DNA of 30,931 bases from a bacterium (GCA_027487145.1 JAIYEC010000052.1:1-30931), one strand, 5' to 3'. Positions 1 through 6,972 are shown, counted from the stretch's first letter. The notes: generated by a model from the sequence alone, not told the origin. Program-made: numbers and translations.

Positions 1-440
1 GAGGGTGTGGCAGTTCCTGATGTTGTACTCCAGGTACCGCTTCGAGATCCGCCTGAATAATTGTCAGACCAGGTACCGGACATTGTTCCATCAGGAGCAA
101 TCGTTCCGTCCATTTCAAGGGTAGTCTGCGGTACAACGGCATCTGGGGTAGCGGTGTAGGTAGCAGTAAACTCGACGGTGTCACCAGTTACTGTTCCTGA
201 CGTAACTGTCCAGGTATAGACATTGGCTCCGGCTGGGCTCCCGCCGCTACCGGTGAGGGTACCAAGTGCATTTTGGGTAAGAGTGAGATCGTGGGTATAG
301 TCAGAGCCGAGGTATTCCATCGCGATAACATAGTTACCGGTTGTATCCCAATTTGGGGCAATTGCTAATACCGGAAACACAAATGCGAATGAGGCAAACA
401 GTGTCGATATTCCGAGGAACACACTAAGGGTTTTTTTCAT
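1..440 (-). CDS. Secreted protein of unknown family, C-terminus beyond the window
   Basis: The frame opens with ATG at 440-438 and stays open to the left edge (146 codons visible). Residues 1-27 form a typical signal peptide: MKK, a hydrophobic core (LSVFLGISTLFASFAFVF) and a likely cut near VLAIA. The mature part is polar and rich in Gly, Thr and Ser, with recurring GTLTGSG, GTMSGTWSDN and SGTWST segments that suggest repeated beta strands, as in secreted or cell-surface beta-sandwich proteins. There are no cysteines and no recognisable catalytic motif. The small ORF at 473-598 lies just upstream on the same strand. The protein is probably exported by Sec. I do not recognise the family and assign no function. 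The start is well supported by the signal peptide. Confidence 0.75.
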   Translation of the reverse strand, partial: MKKTLSVFLGISTLFASFAFVFPVLAIAPNWDTTGNYVIAMEYLGSDYTHDLTLTQNALGTLTGSGGSPAGANVYTWTVTSGTVTGDTVEFTATYTATPDAVVPQTTLEMDGTIAPDGTMSGTWSDNYSGGSRSGTWSTTSGTATP

Positions 441-472
441 AGAGGTTTTGTTAGGTAGGATAAAACAACGGA

Positions 473-598
473 CTAGGTAGTCTGTTGTGGCGACATTTTT
501 CCTGAGCGTTTATCGTCATCAGATTTTGTGTCGGTATTTTTAGTACGAGAGTTGTTCTTGTCGTCTTTGGCATACGCGCCATTTTTTTGTTCGTTCAT
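473..598 (-). CDS. Possible 41-residue highly charged small protein
   Basis: ATG at 598-596 opens 41 codons ending in TAG (475-473), 32 nt upstream of the secreted protein gene on the same strand. The product is almost entirely polar and charged (MNEQKNGAYAKDDKNN, then repeated Lys, Asp, Thr and Ser), with no hydrophobic segment and no cysteine, so it would be a soluble disordered peptide. The bases ATCCTACC occur upstream of both this start and the start at 440. No good Shine-Dalgarno sequence is visible. The composition is unlike a random frame of this DNA, but the length makes the call uncertain. Confidence 0.35.
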   Translation of the reverse strand: MNEQKNGAYAKDDKNNSRTKNTDTKSDDDKRSGKMSPQQTT

Positions 599-957
599 AC
601 AATTGGTAGGATCTTATGTGATAGAGATGATTAATCAGGTTCTTTCACTGACAATACTCGACCAGGGTATTGTGACTACAATGACTGTTACAAGTATTGA
701 AGAAATACAACAGTGTGTACGGTTCTTCATCCTGAACATCTTGAGCCGAAGAGGAGGCTTTTTTATTGCAAAACTCTTTACCCGCTTATGTGCTATACTG
801 GTATACAAAGCCACGTAGGTTTGCAACAACTTTGTAAGACCAGCCCAACTCCTTTTGCTACATACAAGCCGTATTGTATGAATATTCTCATCAAAAAAGT
901 CCTGTAGTGTCAGAGGACTGTAATGGTGGAGTACTTGTACCGGCTTAGATAGTACGT
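599..957. other. Non-coding, hairpin-rich stretch upstream of the sigma factor gene
   Basis: No open frame here looks like protein: the possible frames have poor composition and overlap each other. Several perfect inverted repeats are visible: 651-657 with 667-673 (ACAATAC/GTATTGT, 9-nt spacer), 805-810 with 830-835 (ACAAAG/CTTTGT), 861-867 with 874-880 (CATACAA/TTGTATG) and 898-903 with 914-919 (AGTCCT/AGGACT). A TATACT box at 794-799 would start a transcript near 806, giving the downstream sigma gene a structured leader of about 150 nt. A weak terminator-like AGCC/GGCT hairpin followed by six T lies at 744-764, so a short RNA ending there is also possible. Confidence 0.4.
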
Positions 958-1506
958 ATGAACACACCTATGAAATCAAGACCCAAGCTCCCGCTTTCTA
1001 AGAGGAGACTTGGTGTTATTCAAAGGGAAGTTACTGTCGCTCATAATGATTTTGAACATTCTCTTTTGAAGCGAGCGCTCTACAAAACTAATAATTCAGA
1101 GACCAGTCAGGATTTGGTACAGACGACGTTTTTAAAAACATTACTGTATCTTCAAAAAGGCGGAAAAGTCGATCTCATGCGTAGTTTTCTCAATCATGTA
1201 TTAAACGATCTGATTGTCGATGAGTACCGAAAGCGAAAAATTGTGTCGCTAGATATCTTGCTTGAAGGAGGGTTTGAACCCGGATCTAATGAGTATGAAA
1301 GAACTATCGATATTCTTGATGGTAAACAGGTGGCACTTTTGATTCCACAACTTCCTAAAAAATATGAACGAGTTATCCGTATGCGGTATTTGAAAGGTCT
1401 CTCCTTAAAAGAGATTGCTCTCATTACTAATCAATCAAAAAACACTGTCGCGGTTCAGGCCCATAGAGGTTTGGTAAAGTTGAAGAAGCTTGGCGGTAGA
1501 GAATAG
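958..1506 (+). CDS. ECF-like sigma-70 family RNA polymerase sigma factor
   Basis: This 182-residue protein has the layout of a two-domain (sigma2 plus sigma4) alternative sigma factor. Region 2 spans roughly residues 30-95, including SQDLVQTTFLKTLLYL and FLNHVLNDLIVDEYRKRK, the usual helix before the -10-binding loop (D-x-x-R-K-R-K). Region 4 is at residues 128-178 (LPKKYERVIRMRYLKGLSLKEIA, then SKNTVAVQAHRGLVKLKK), a helix-turn-helix that would read the -35 element. The N-terminal 25 residues are basic. An in-frame ATG at 970 is an alternative start. No anti-sigma factor gene is recognisable next to it. The only nearby membrane gene is the YciB-type protein, 70 nt downstream. The targets are unknown. 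The upstream hairpin-rich leader may regulate it. Confidence 0.85.
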   Translation: MNTPMKSRPKLPLSKRRLGVIQREVTVAHNDFEHSLLKRALYKTNNSETSQDLVQTTFLKTLLYLQKGGKVDLMRSFLNHVLNDLIVDEYRKRKIVSLDILLEGGFEPGSNEYERTIDILDGKQVALLIPQLPKKYERVIRMRYLKGLSLKEIALITNQSKNTVAVQAHRGLVKLKKLGGRE

Positions 1507-1563
1507 TCTCTGTATGAGTACACTACGTCTGAGTGAGCGATAGGTGAGAGAACATGGTACAGT

Positions 1564-1570
1564 AGGAGGT
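1564..1570 (+). promoter_or_regulatory. Strong Shine-Dalgarno that sets the YciB start
   Basis: AGGAGGT lies 6 nt before the ATG at 1577. It rules out the longer GTG-started frame beginning at 1544 and is one of the few clear ribosome binding sites in a window where most genes lack one. Confidence 0.8.
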
Positions 1571-1576
1571 ACTGTC

Positions 1577-2149
1577 ATGAGACATTTCTTACTTTCGCTA
1601 GGGATTGAGTTTGGTCCAACCTTTCTATTCTTTGTTGGAGCAACACTTTACGACTTTTTTGTCGGGGTGTGGTGGCTGATTGTTGGTACCTGTGTATCAC
1701 TAAGTGTCTCGCTATGGCGAGACAGACGGATACCATTGTTCGCTCTTATCGCCAGTGGGTTTGTACTTTTGTCTGGGGTGGTGACGCTCTATACTCAGAA
1801 TCCATTTTGGATAGTGTTGGAATATGCGTTGTATAACGTAGCATTTGCGTCAGCGATGGCTATTGGATATTTCCGTGGTACACCAGCTCTCAAGCCACTG
1901 TTCAAAACAATGTTCGATCTTACCGACCGAGGATGGCACATCCTCTCACTTCGGTGGGGAGGGTTTTTCCTGCTTTGCGCTATTTTAAGTGAGGTGGTCT
2001 GGAAAGCGTATGGGGAAGAAACCTGGGTGACCTATCGGTTTGTGATGACAATTATTCTTGGAGCGTTTGGATTTTCACAGTTCTTCTTAGCCAGACGTCA
2101 CCGTACACCAACGGCGAGCCCGTGGGGCCTCCGCGTGTATAAAGACTAG
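1577..2149 (+). CDS. YciB/septation protein A-type inner membrane protein
   Basis: A 190-residue integral membrane protein with about five hydrophobic segments. It carries the features of the YciB (IspA/IspZ) family: LGIEFGPTFLFFVGA near the N-terminus, an aromatic central part, and the hallmark ALKPLFKTMFDLTDRGWHIL region followed by WGGFFLLCAILSEVVW. Enterobacterial YciB is an envelope-associated protein linked to cell shape, septation and lipid or envelope homeostasis; its exact biochemistry is unsettled. The start at 1577 is chosen over 1544 because of the AGGAGGT site six bases before it and because the membrane protein begins naturally there. It follows the sigma factor gene by 70 nt and may be co-transcribed with it. 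Confidence 0.8.
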   Translation: MRHFLLSLGIEFGPTFLFFVGATLYDFFVGVWWLIVGTCVSLSVSLWRDRRIPLFALIASGFVLLSGVVTLYTQNPFWIVLEYALYNVAFASAMAIGYFRGTPALKPLFKTMFDLTDRGWHILSLRWGGFFLLCAILSEVVWKAYGEETWVTYRFVMTIILGAFGFSQFFLARRHRTPTASPWGLRVYKD

Positions 2150-2165
2150 ATACTATCTCATTTGG

Positions 2166-2171
2166 TACACT
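2166..2171 (+). promoter_or_regulatory. -10 box (TACACT) for a leaderless start at 2178
   Basis: GGTACACT ends 6 nt before ATG 2178, so transcription should begin at or next to the start codon. No ribosome binding site is present. Confidence 0.55.
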
Positions 2172-2177
2172 ATACCC

Positions 2178-2438
2178 ATGAGTAAACTTCTTGGTGGAGT
2201 CGGACACACACTTCCAAAAGATATGAAGGAGGCTCTTTTGATAGATTCAAAGCTGACGATTGTCTGGAATAGTCTTACCCCACTAGCGCGTAATGAGTGG
2301 ATTTGTTGGACGACCTCAGGTAAGAAACCAGAGACCAGACAGCATCATGTAGTTCGTCTCTTAGAAGATTTAAAGAGAGGAAAGCGGAGGCCGTGCTGCT
2401 GGCCCGGCTGCCCCCATCGAGAAAAAAGTAAGAAGTAG
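2178..2438 (+). CDS. YdeI/OmpD-associated family small protein
   Basis: An 86-residue soluble protein matching the C-terminal part of the YdeI/OmpD-associated (bacteriocin-protection) family. It has a helical start (LPKDMKEALLIDSKLTIVWNSLTPLARNEWICW) followed by the family signature of Trp, a Lys-Lys-Pro-Glu-Thr-Arg stretch and a basic helix (HHVVRLLEDLKRGKRRP). The last residues CCWPGCPHREKSKK hold three cysteines and a histidine that could bind a metal; this tail is not typical of the family. The protein is much shorter than full YdeI (about 190 residues). It has its own TACACT box six bases before the start, and the next gene has a promoter overlapping this gene's stop codon, so it appears to be transcribed alone. 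The molecular function is unknown. Confidence 0.7.
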   Translation: MSKLLGGVGHTLPKDMKEALLIDSKLTIVWNSLTPLARNEWICWTTSGKKPETRQHHVVRLLEDLKRGKRRPCCWPGCPHREKSKK

Positions 2439-2444
2439 TATACT
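2439..2444 (+). promoter_or_regulatory. -10 box (TATACT) for a leaderless start at 2452
   Basis: TATACT begins one base after the preceding TAG stop (2436-2438) and ends 7 nt before ATG 2452. No ribosome binding site fits in between. Confidence 0.6.
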
Positions 2445-2451
2445 TTTATGT

Positions 2452-2928
2452 ATGGCTCACAATAATTACTACTTAGACCTCTGTGTCGAAACATACGTTG
2501 TTAATAATGGTGCAGTACTTCTACGCCTGCATGAGAAATACAATCTCTGGACTGGACCGGGTGGACACATTGATCCTGGAGAAGATATTAATCAGGCTGC
2601 CATTCGCGAGACATGGGAAGAAGCCGGTTTACAGGTGACACTCATTGGTCCAAGACATTGGACAAAAAGAGACACATCCACTAATCAAGACTTAGTACCA
2701 CCGCTGTTTATGAATCGACATCGTATTAATGATATTCATGAACACTCAGCGTGCATTTTTGCTGCGGTATCAGAGAGTCGAGAGATTGCTCCGCAGACTG
2801 AAGAAGATCAAGGTATCGAAACTCGGTGGGTAACAAAAGAAGATCTGGAAGTGATGAGGGTGGAGGACTCGCGACTTCGCGAGGAAATTTACACGTATGC
2901 AGTGACAGCACTTGAACTGGCGACGTAA
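2452..2928 (+). CDS. NUDIX hydrolase
   Basis: A 158-residue NUDIX-fold hydrolase. The catalytic box G-x5-E-x7-R-E-x2-E-E-x-G-L is intact at residues 38-60 (GGHIDPGEDINQAAIRETWEEAGL), so it should cleave a nucleoside diphosphate linked to another moiety with Mg2+. The N-terminal strands (YVVNNGAVLLRLHEKYNLWTGPGG) and the HHxE-like segment (DIHEHSACIFAAV) are ordinary for the superfamily. The substrate cannot be read from the sequence. It heads a run of genes with two further nucleotide-cleaning enzymes, so a housecleaning role is likely. It stops one base before the start of the next gene (TAA-T-ATG), which suggests translational coupling. Confidence 0.88.
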   Translation: MAHNNYYLDLCVETYVVNNGAVLLRLHEKYNLWTGPGGHIDPGEDINQAAIRETWEEAGLQVTLIGPRHWTKRDTSTNQDLVPPLFMNRHRINDIHEHSACIFAAVSESREIAPQTEEDQGIETRWVTKEDLEVMRVEDSRLREEIYTYAVTALELAT

Positions 2929-2929
2929 T

Positions 2930-3460
2930 ATGAAAACAGTTATCGTAGCATCAGAAAATCCAGTAAAAGTTGCTGTAGCAAAGCGAGCATTTGCAGCTGT
3001 CTTCCCAGATGAAACATATGAGTTTATTGCAGTGAAGTCAGCCTCTCTCGTTCCAGACCAGCCAATGGAGCAGGAGACAAAGCATGGTGCCTATAATCGA
3101 TTAGCGTTTATTAAAGATTTGTATCCCGATGTAGATTATTGGATTAGCCAAGAGGGAGGATTATTTCTTGAAGATGAAGCGCTGTGTAATAAAGCCTGGA
3201 TTGTGGTGGCAGATAGGTATGGAGGAGTCGGTGAATCAGCAACTGCGAGTTTTGTTCTACCAAAAGAAATTTCGGCTCATGTACGCAATGGTCTAAACTT
3301 GAGTGATGCGGCAGATTTATTTTTCAAGACACATGGTACAGGGGTGGGGAGTGGAGTGATCGGACATTTAACAGACGGATTAATCGATAGAACCGAGTAC
3401 TATATACCAGCCGCCATTATTGCATTGGCACAGGTAAAAAATAATCAGTGGTTTCTGTAA
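2930..3460 (+). CDS. DUF84 (YjjX-like) non-canonical purine NTP phosphatase
   Basis: This 176-residue protein begins with VIVASENPVKVAVAKRAFAAVFP, the typical N-terminal motif of DUF84/YjjX inosine/xanthosine triphosphatases. It then has DYWISQEGGLFLED, the equivalent of the family's GIEGGI active-site loop, and HGTGVGSGVIGHLTDGLIDRTEYY near the C-terminus. Members hydrolyse ITP and XTP (and dITP) to monophosphates to keep deaminated purines out of nucleic acids. The frame extends upstream to a TTG at 2912, but ATG 2930 directly after the NUDIX stop aligns with the family start. The neighbouring NUDIX genes support a nucleotide-pool role. Confidence 0.85.
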   Translation: MKTVIVASENPVKVAVAKRAFAAVFPDETYEFIAVKSASLVPDQPMEQETKHGAYNRLAFIKDLYPDVDYWISQEGGLFLEDEALCNKAWIVVADRYGGVGESATASFVLPKEISAHVRNGLNLSDAADLFFKTHGTGVGSGVIGHLTDGLIDRTEYYIPAAIIALAQVKNNQWFL

Positions 3461-3470
3461 CTAAATAAGT

Positions 3471-3722
3471 ATGAAAAAAATATACACTGAAGAAGAAGCA
3501 CGAGTATTGGGTGAAGCGATTGGCATAGATTTTTCTCACGTGTCACTTAAAGAATTTATAAAGGGTCTGGGAGTTGAACAAGAACATGGAGCTCATGACC
3601 CGGAGACAGATGTTACTCACGATGATGATATATTAATTGCGAAAATCGCCTGGGCACACCTTAAAGAAATTCCTGATTACTACACAAGGTTAGCTGTTAT
3701 GGAAGCCGAGGCACAGTCATAG
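3471..3722 (+). CDS. DUF5661 family protein
   Basis: An 83-residue acidic soluble protein with the DUF5661 pattern: FIKGLGVEQEHG, then a DPETDVTHDDD acidic stretch, AKIAWAHLKEIPDYYTRLAVME. The Glu-His-Gly, the Thr-His-Asp-Asp-Asp cluster and the His-Leu-x-Glu-x-Pro-Asp-Tyr-Tyr segment are conserved in this small family, common in CPR bacteria and phages, and could bind a metal. No function is established. It sits 10 nt after the DUF84 gene and 4 nt before the GtrA gene, inside an apparent operon. Confidence 0.7.
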   Translation: MKKIYTEEEARVLGEAIGIDFSHVSLKEFIKGLGVEQEHGAHDPETDVTHDDDILIAKIAWAHLKEIPDYYTRLAVMEAEAQS

Positions 3723-3726
3723 AAGT

Positions 3727-4128
3727 ATGGATACGTTCGCTGTAAAAAGATTTGCTCGGTATAGCCTCGTTGGTGGAGGGACCTTTCTCTTTGATTTAGT
3801 GCTTCTTTTTCTTTTCACTGATTATCTTGGTATTAACTACGTGATTGCGGCTGGAGTGGCGTTTGCAATTGCGGTGAGTATCAACTATTTCATTAGTCGA
3901 CGCTTTGTATTTAAAGGTACACAGAGAACTCTTGGTCGAGGATATGTAAATTTTCTTATGATTGCGGGAGGGGGAATTACGTTTGTCATGCTTATGATGT
4001 ACGTCCTTGTCAGTATTTTTAATGCCCCGTACCTCGTAGCCCGCGTGATGGTTGCAGGTGTTACCGGAGTTTTTAATTATCTTCTTAATCTCTATGTCAA
4101 TTTTAAAGTGGCAGGAAAGAAACTATGA
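3727..4128 (+). CDS. GtrA-like membrane protein
   Basis: A 133-residue protein with four predicted membrane helices and the GtrA family motifs FARYSLVGGGTFLFDLVLLFLF at the start, INYFISRRFVFKG after helix 2, and a matching FNYLLNLYVNFKV at the end. GtrA-type proteins are thought to move undecaprenyl-linked sugars across the membrane or otherwise assist cell-surface polysaccharide modification. No glycosyltransferase lies next to it, so the substrate is unknown. The stop codon overlaps the start of the next gene (ATGA), so the two are probably translated together. Confidence 0.85.
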   Translation: MDTFAVKRFARYSLVGGGTFLFDLVLLFLFTDYLGINYVIAAGVAFAIAVSINYFISRRFVFKGTQRTLGRGYVNFLMIAGGGITFVMLMMYVLVSIFNAPYLVARVMVAGVTGVFNYLLNLYVNFKVAGKKL

Positions 4129-4610
4129 AAAAACTTTTGACACTCGTACTGATTGATACCGGCTCGTCCCTTTTGTTAGGAATGAAGAAACGCGGCTTTG
4201 GTGAGGGTCGGTGGAACGGGTTTGGTGGTAAGGTTGAAGCGAATGAGACAATTCTTGAAGCAGCGAAGCGAGAAGTGGAAGAAGAGGTGGGAATTCAGGT
4301 ATCTGACTTGGTTCAAGTTGCTACGCTTACATTTTCTTTTCGCTTAGATGAGTCACGTGTTCTTGAGGTACATGTGTTTAAAACAACGTCTTTCTCGGGT
4401 CAACCGGTAGAGACCGAAGAAATGAAACCACAGTGGTTTTTATATGACGAGATTCCGTATGATGAGATGTGGCCAGACGATAGATTTTGGCTCCCTCAGG
4501 TACTCGCTGGGGCCAAAATCATAGGTTCATTCCAATTTGATGCGCCGGCTAGCCCTTCGCATCAAGCAAAAATTGAGACTCATCACCTAGAAGAAGTGGT
4601 AAGTTTTTAA
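4125..4610 (+). CDS. MTH1-type NUDIX hydrolase (8-oxo-dGTP/2-OH-dATP diphosphatase-like)
   Basis: This 161-residue protein resembles eukaryotic NUDT1/MTH1 more than bacterial MutT. It has LLGMKKRGFGEGRWNGFGGKV, a complete NUDIX box at residues 35-57 (G35, E41, R49, E50, E53, E54, G56), and the MTH1-like substrate-pocket region EEMKPQWFLYDEIPYDEMWPDDRFWLP followed by AGAKIIGSFQF. In MTH1 the Trp-Pro-Asp-Asp segment recognises the oxidised base. The expected job is removal of oxidised purine dNTPs from the cytoplasm, which fits the nearby DUF84 and NUDIX genes. The tail after residue 140 (SHQAKIETHHLEEVV) is longer than the core family. Confidence 0.87.
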   Translation: MKKLLTLVLIDTGSSLLLGMKKRGFGEGRWNGFGGKVEANETILEAAKREVEEEVGIQVSDLVQVATLTFSFRLDESRVLEVHVFKTTSFSGQPVETEEMKPQWFLYDEIPYDEMWPDDRFWLPQVLAGAKIIGSFQFDAPASPSHQAKIETHHLEEVVSF

Positions 4611-4617
4611 GATAGTG

Positions 4618-4623
4618 TATACT
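4618..4623 (+). promoter_or_regulatory. -10 box (TATACT) upstream of the first DsbA gene
   Basis: TATACT 28 nt before ATG 4652 would start transcription near 4630 and give a leader of about 22 nt, longer than the near-leaderless pattern elsewhere in the window. Confidence 0.45.
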
Positions 4624-4651
4624 AGTGCCATTACAGTAATTATTTGGATGT

Positions 4652-5416
4652 ATGTCAGAAGAAACAACAACTACTACCGTTGCTACAAAAGCACCTGCTG
4701 TAGCCTTTAAAGATTTGCTCATACCACTCTCGATTATTATCTCAGGTGTTGCGATTGGTATGGGGTTATACTTTGGTACTGGCTCAGCTGCACCACAAGG
4801 AGCTGCTGGTGTCGCAAAGAATGCTCCACAGGAAGCCCCAGCTGCTGACACTACAGATAAAATCAATCCAGTGACCGAGGCTGATTGGATCAAGGGGAAC
4901 GTGAACGCTCGGGTTAAGATTGTTGAATACTCTGACTTTGAATGCCCGTTTTGTAAGCGACATCACGAAACTATGAAGGTGATTGCTGAGAAGTATGGTG
5001 ATCAGGTGGCGTGGGTATTTCGACAGTTTCCACTTGAACAGCTCCACCAGAAGGCTATGCCGGTTGCGATTGCGTCTGAATGTGTAGGGGAACTTGGTGG
5101 CGATGCAGCCTTTTGGACATTTACAGACCGTTACTTCGAAGAGACACTGACCAATGATCGAACTAACATCGAAACTCTCATCCCAACCCTGGTTGCTGAA
5201 ACCGGAGTGAATAAAGCCCGCTTTACAGAATGTTTTGAAAGTGAGCGAACCAAATCGGCAGTTGAAGAAGATGTGGCAGATGCGGTTGAGACGGGTGGAC
5301 GCGGAACTCCGTGGAGCGTTCTTATTGGTCCAGATGGGAAGACCTATCCAATTAACGGAGCACAGCCAGCCAGTGTCATTGAACAAACTATTGAAGCTGC
5401 GCTACAATCTGCGTAA
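4652..5416 (+). CDS. Membrane-anchored DsbA-like thiol-disulfide oxidoreductase
   Basis: A 254-residue protein with a short cytoplasmic Thr-rich start, one membrane helix at about residues 21-43 and an Ala/Pro linker. A thioredoxin-like domain (Thioredoxin_4/DsbA type) follows from about residue 73. The active site is CPFC (98-101) in VEYSDFECPFCKRHHE, and the cis-Pro loop is GRGTPWSVLIG. Two more cysteines (near ASECVG and TECFES) may form a structural disulfide. It should form or isomerise disulfides in proteins outside the membrane. Its stop shares a base with the start of the next gene (TAATG), a membrane protein with an intramembrane CXXC, so the two probably work together. A second DsbA-like gene is at 8482. 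Confidence 0.88.
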   Translation: MSEETTTTTVATKAPAVAFKDLLIPLSIIISGVAIGMGLYFGTGSAAPQGAAGVAKNAPQEAPAADTTDKINPVTEADWIKGNVNARVKIVEYSDFECPFCKRHHETMKVIAEKYGDQVAWVFRQFPLEQLHQKAMPVAIASECVGELGGDAAFWTFTDRYFEETLTNDRTNIETLIPTLVAETGVNKARFTECFESERTKSAVEEDVADAVETGGRGTPWSVLIGPDGKTYPINGAQPASVIEQTIEAALQSA

Positions 5417-5955
5417 TGATTACTTTCAAGAAGTACCATCCAATTCTGAAGCATACACCCTCACTGATTGTGGGGGTGTTTGCAACTGGCTTCGTACTTA
5501 CAGTCGTAGCTATCGTGTCGAATCTGTTGCTCTTATCTCAAATTGTGTTTGACTCGCATGTCTTAGTGTCAACAAAGATACAGTTCTTTTTATCATTGTA
5601 TGGATCACTCCTTACTAACCAGACTGTTGTTTCAGGCACTGTGGTGATACTGATTGCGCTACTCTTTGGAGTACAAGCTGCACTGATAACGTATTACATT
5701 TCTATCATGAAGCAGATACGCCTTACTCGGCGTATTGGTGTTTCGTCACTTGGGGGCCTTATCGCGGGGTTTCTTGGCATTGGCTGTGCTGCCTGTGGCT
5801 CGGTCATACTCACTGCTGTGTTATCAGGAACAGGAAGTGCTTTATTACTATTGCTTCCGTTGCAGGGTTTAGAAATTGGTTTCTTGGGAATTGGATTATT
5901 GCTGTACGCAATTAAAAAACTCTTAGAGGAGATAGAAAAAGGAAGAGTCTGCTAA
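5416..5955 (+). CDS. Multi-pass membrane protein with intramembrane CAAC motif, coupled to DsbA
   Basis: A 179-residue hydrophobic protein with about four to five membrane helices (near residues 15-42, 53-68, 72-96, 108-138, 140-165). The fourth contains GFLGIGCAACGSVIL, so a CXXC pair (124-127) lies within or at the edge of the membrane; the only other cysteine is the last residue (C179). I do not recognise the family. The ATG overlaps the stop of the DsbA-like gene, which implies stoichiometric co-translation. A redox-active partner that reoxidises or reduces the DsbA protein, analogous to DsbB, VKOR or CcdA/DsbD, is a reasonable inference. The protein lacks the recognisable sequence of any of those families. 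Confidence 0.7.
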   Translation: MITFKKYHPILKHTPSLIVGVFATGFVLTVVAIVSNLLLLSQIVFDSHVLVSTKIQFFLSLYGSLLTNQTVVSGTVVILIALLFGVQAALITYYISIMKQIRLTRRIGVSSLGGLIAGFLGIGCAACGSVILTAVLSGTGSALLLLLPLQGLEIGFLGIGLLLYAIKKLLEEIEKGRVC

Positions 5956-5967
5956 CGGTGATCACCG
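5956..5967. repeat. Perfect 12-nt palindrome between convergent genes
   Basis: CGGTGATCACCG reads the same on both strands and lies exactly between the stop codons of the membrane protein gene and mltG. There is no loop or T-run, so it is not a standard terminator. It could be a protein-binding site or chance. Confidence 0.3.
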
Positions 5968-6972
5968 GCCTCGACCGTAATGAATCTTTAGTTTTCGTAC
6001 GTGCTCTTCGTACGTGACGGAACAGTGATAACCTTCATTTCTATCATGGAAGTAGAAAAGACAATCAGTTGGATGAGGATTGAGAGCAGCTAGTATTGCA
6101 GCTGCTGAAGGATTGGCAATTGGTCCTGGAGGTAAGCCTTCGTGTGCGTAGGTATTATACGGTGATTTCAAGTACTTATCTGCTGGTATTGGTACTGGCC
6201 ACCAATTTGTTTCACCTTTTTTTCCTGCCTTAGCGTACTGCAATGTCGCATCAAGTTGTAGTGGCATATCAATAAAGAGGCGATTCCAGATAACGCCAGA
6301 AATCTCGCGCATATTTTCAAAATCACTCGCTTCACGTTCAAGGAGTGAGGCAATGATGAGTGCATCTTCAAGTGGGACTTGGGCTGATACTTCTGGGGTA
6401 TAGCGACTGAGGACATCTGCTTCAAATTTTGTATTAATGAGTTCGGCCACTTCTTTTGGAGTCGCGTCACGGTGAGCAACATATTGTCCAGGATAAAATT
6501 TCCCTTCGGATAGAGCTGGTTCACTAGCGGCAACAAGGGCGGCAAATTCTGCTCGCTCTGCTGCGTCCCAGCGTAAAACATCACCTGTGTATTGCACAAC
6601 CTCTTCTTTTCGTTCACCAGGCCAGATAACGACGACACGACTGACAGAGGAGGCAAGGTTTTGGTACCACTCTTTTTTGTAGAAAAATGCTACTAGTTTT
6701 TCACTCCAGGTATCGGGCTGTTCATCGCTAACAGCAAGGGTTTCAATGACTTGGTTATTCAAGAGATCTTCTTCGGTAATTGTCTGATTAACCGGGTCAA
6801 CGCTTACCGGGAAAGGGTCAGCCGGCGCGTCTGTCACATCCTTTTCTGGCTGGGTGGTATTAAATGCAACTTCTTTTGATTCTAAGAGAGCACTGATACC
6901 AGCGGTTGCGAGGACACAAAAAATCAAAACTAGGACATAGAGTCCGCGGATGAGGGCTACTTTGATTTTCAT
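5962..6972 (-). CDS. mltG: Endolytic murein transglycosylase MltG (YceG-like)
   Basis: A 336-residue protein with a single membrane helix at residues 8-30, an extended acidic linker, a LysM-like small domain (about 108-185, ending PGQYVAHRDATPKEVAELI) and the YceG catalytic domain. The catalytic region LEDALIIASLLEREASDFENM places the expected glutamate at residue 212. Further hallmarks are ISGVIWNRL, MPLQLDATLQYA, KSPYNTYAHEGLPPGPIANPS and AALNPHPTDCLFYFHDRNEGYHCSVTYEEH. MltG cuts nascent glycan strands in the peptidoglycan and helps set their length. It is convergent with the CXXC membrane protein gene. A CATAAT box 7 nt upstream of ATG 6972 suggests a leaderless mRNA. Confidence 0.93.
   Translation of the reverse strand: MKIKVALIRGLYVLVLIFCVLATAGISALLESKEVAFNTTQPEKDVTDAPADPFPVSVDPVNQTITEEDLLNNQVIETLAVSDEQPDTWSEKLVAFFYKKEWYQNLASSVSRVVVIWPGERKEEVVQYTGDVLRWDAAERAEFAALVAASEPALSEGKFYPGQYVAHRDATPKEVAELINTKFEADVLSRYTPEVSAQVPLEDALIIASLLEREASDFENMREISGVIWNRLFIDMPLQLDATLQYAKAGKKGETNWWPVPIPADKYLKSPYNTYAHEGLPPGPIANPSAAAILAALNPHPTDCLFYFHDRNEGYHCSVTYEEHVRKLKIHYGRGR

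Noticed and set aside
528..818. 96-residue plus-strand frame upstream of the sigma gene
   Set aside because: It starts from GTG with no promoter or ribosome site, overlaps the minus-strand small ORF, and lies in hairpin-rich DNA. Its composition does not look like a protein family.
635..967. 110-residue minus-strand frame opposite the sigma leader
   Set aside because: Its codons look random, it overlaps the start of the sigma gene, and no initiation signals are visible.
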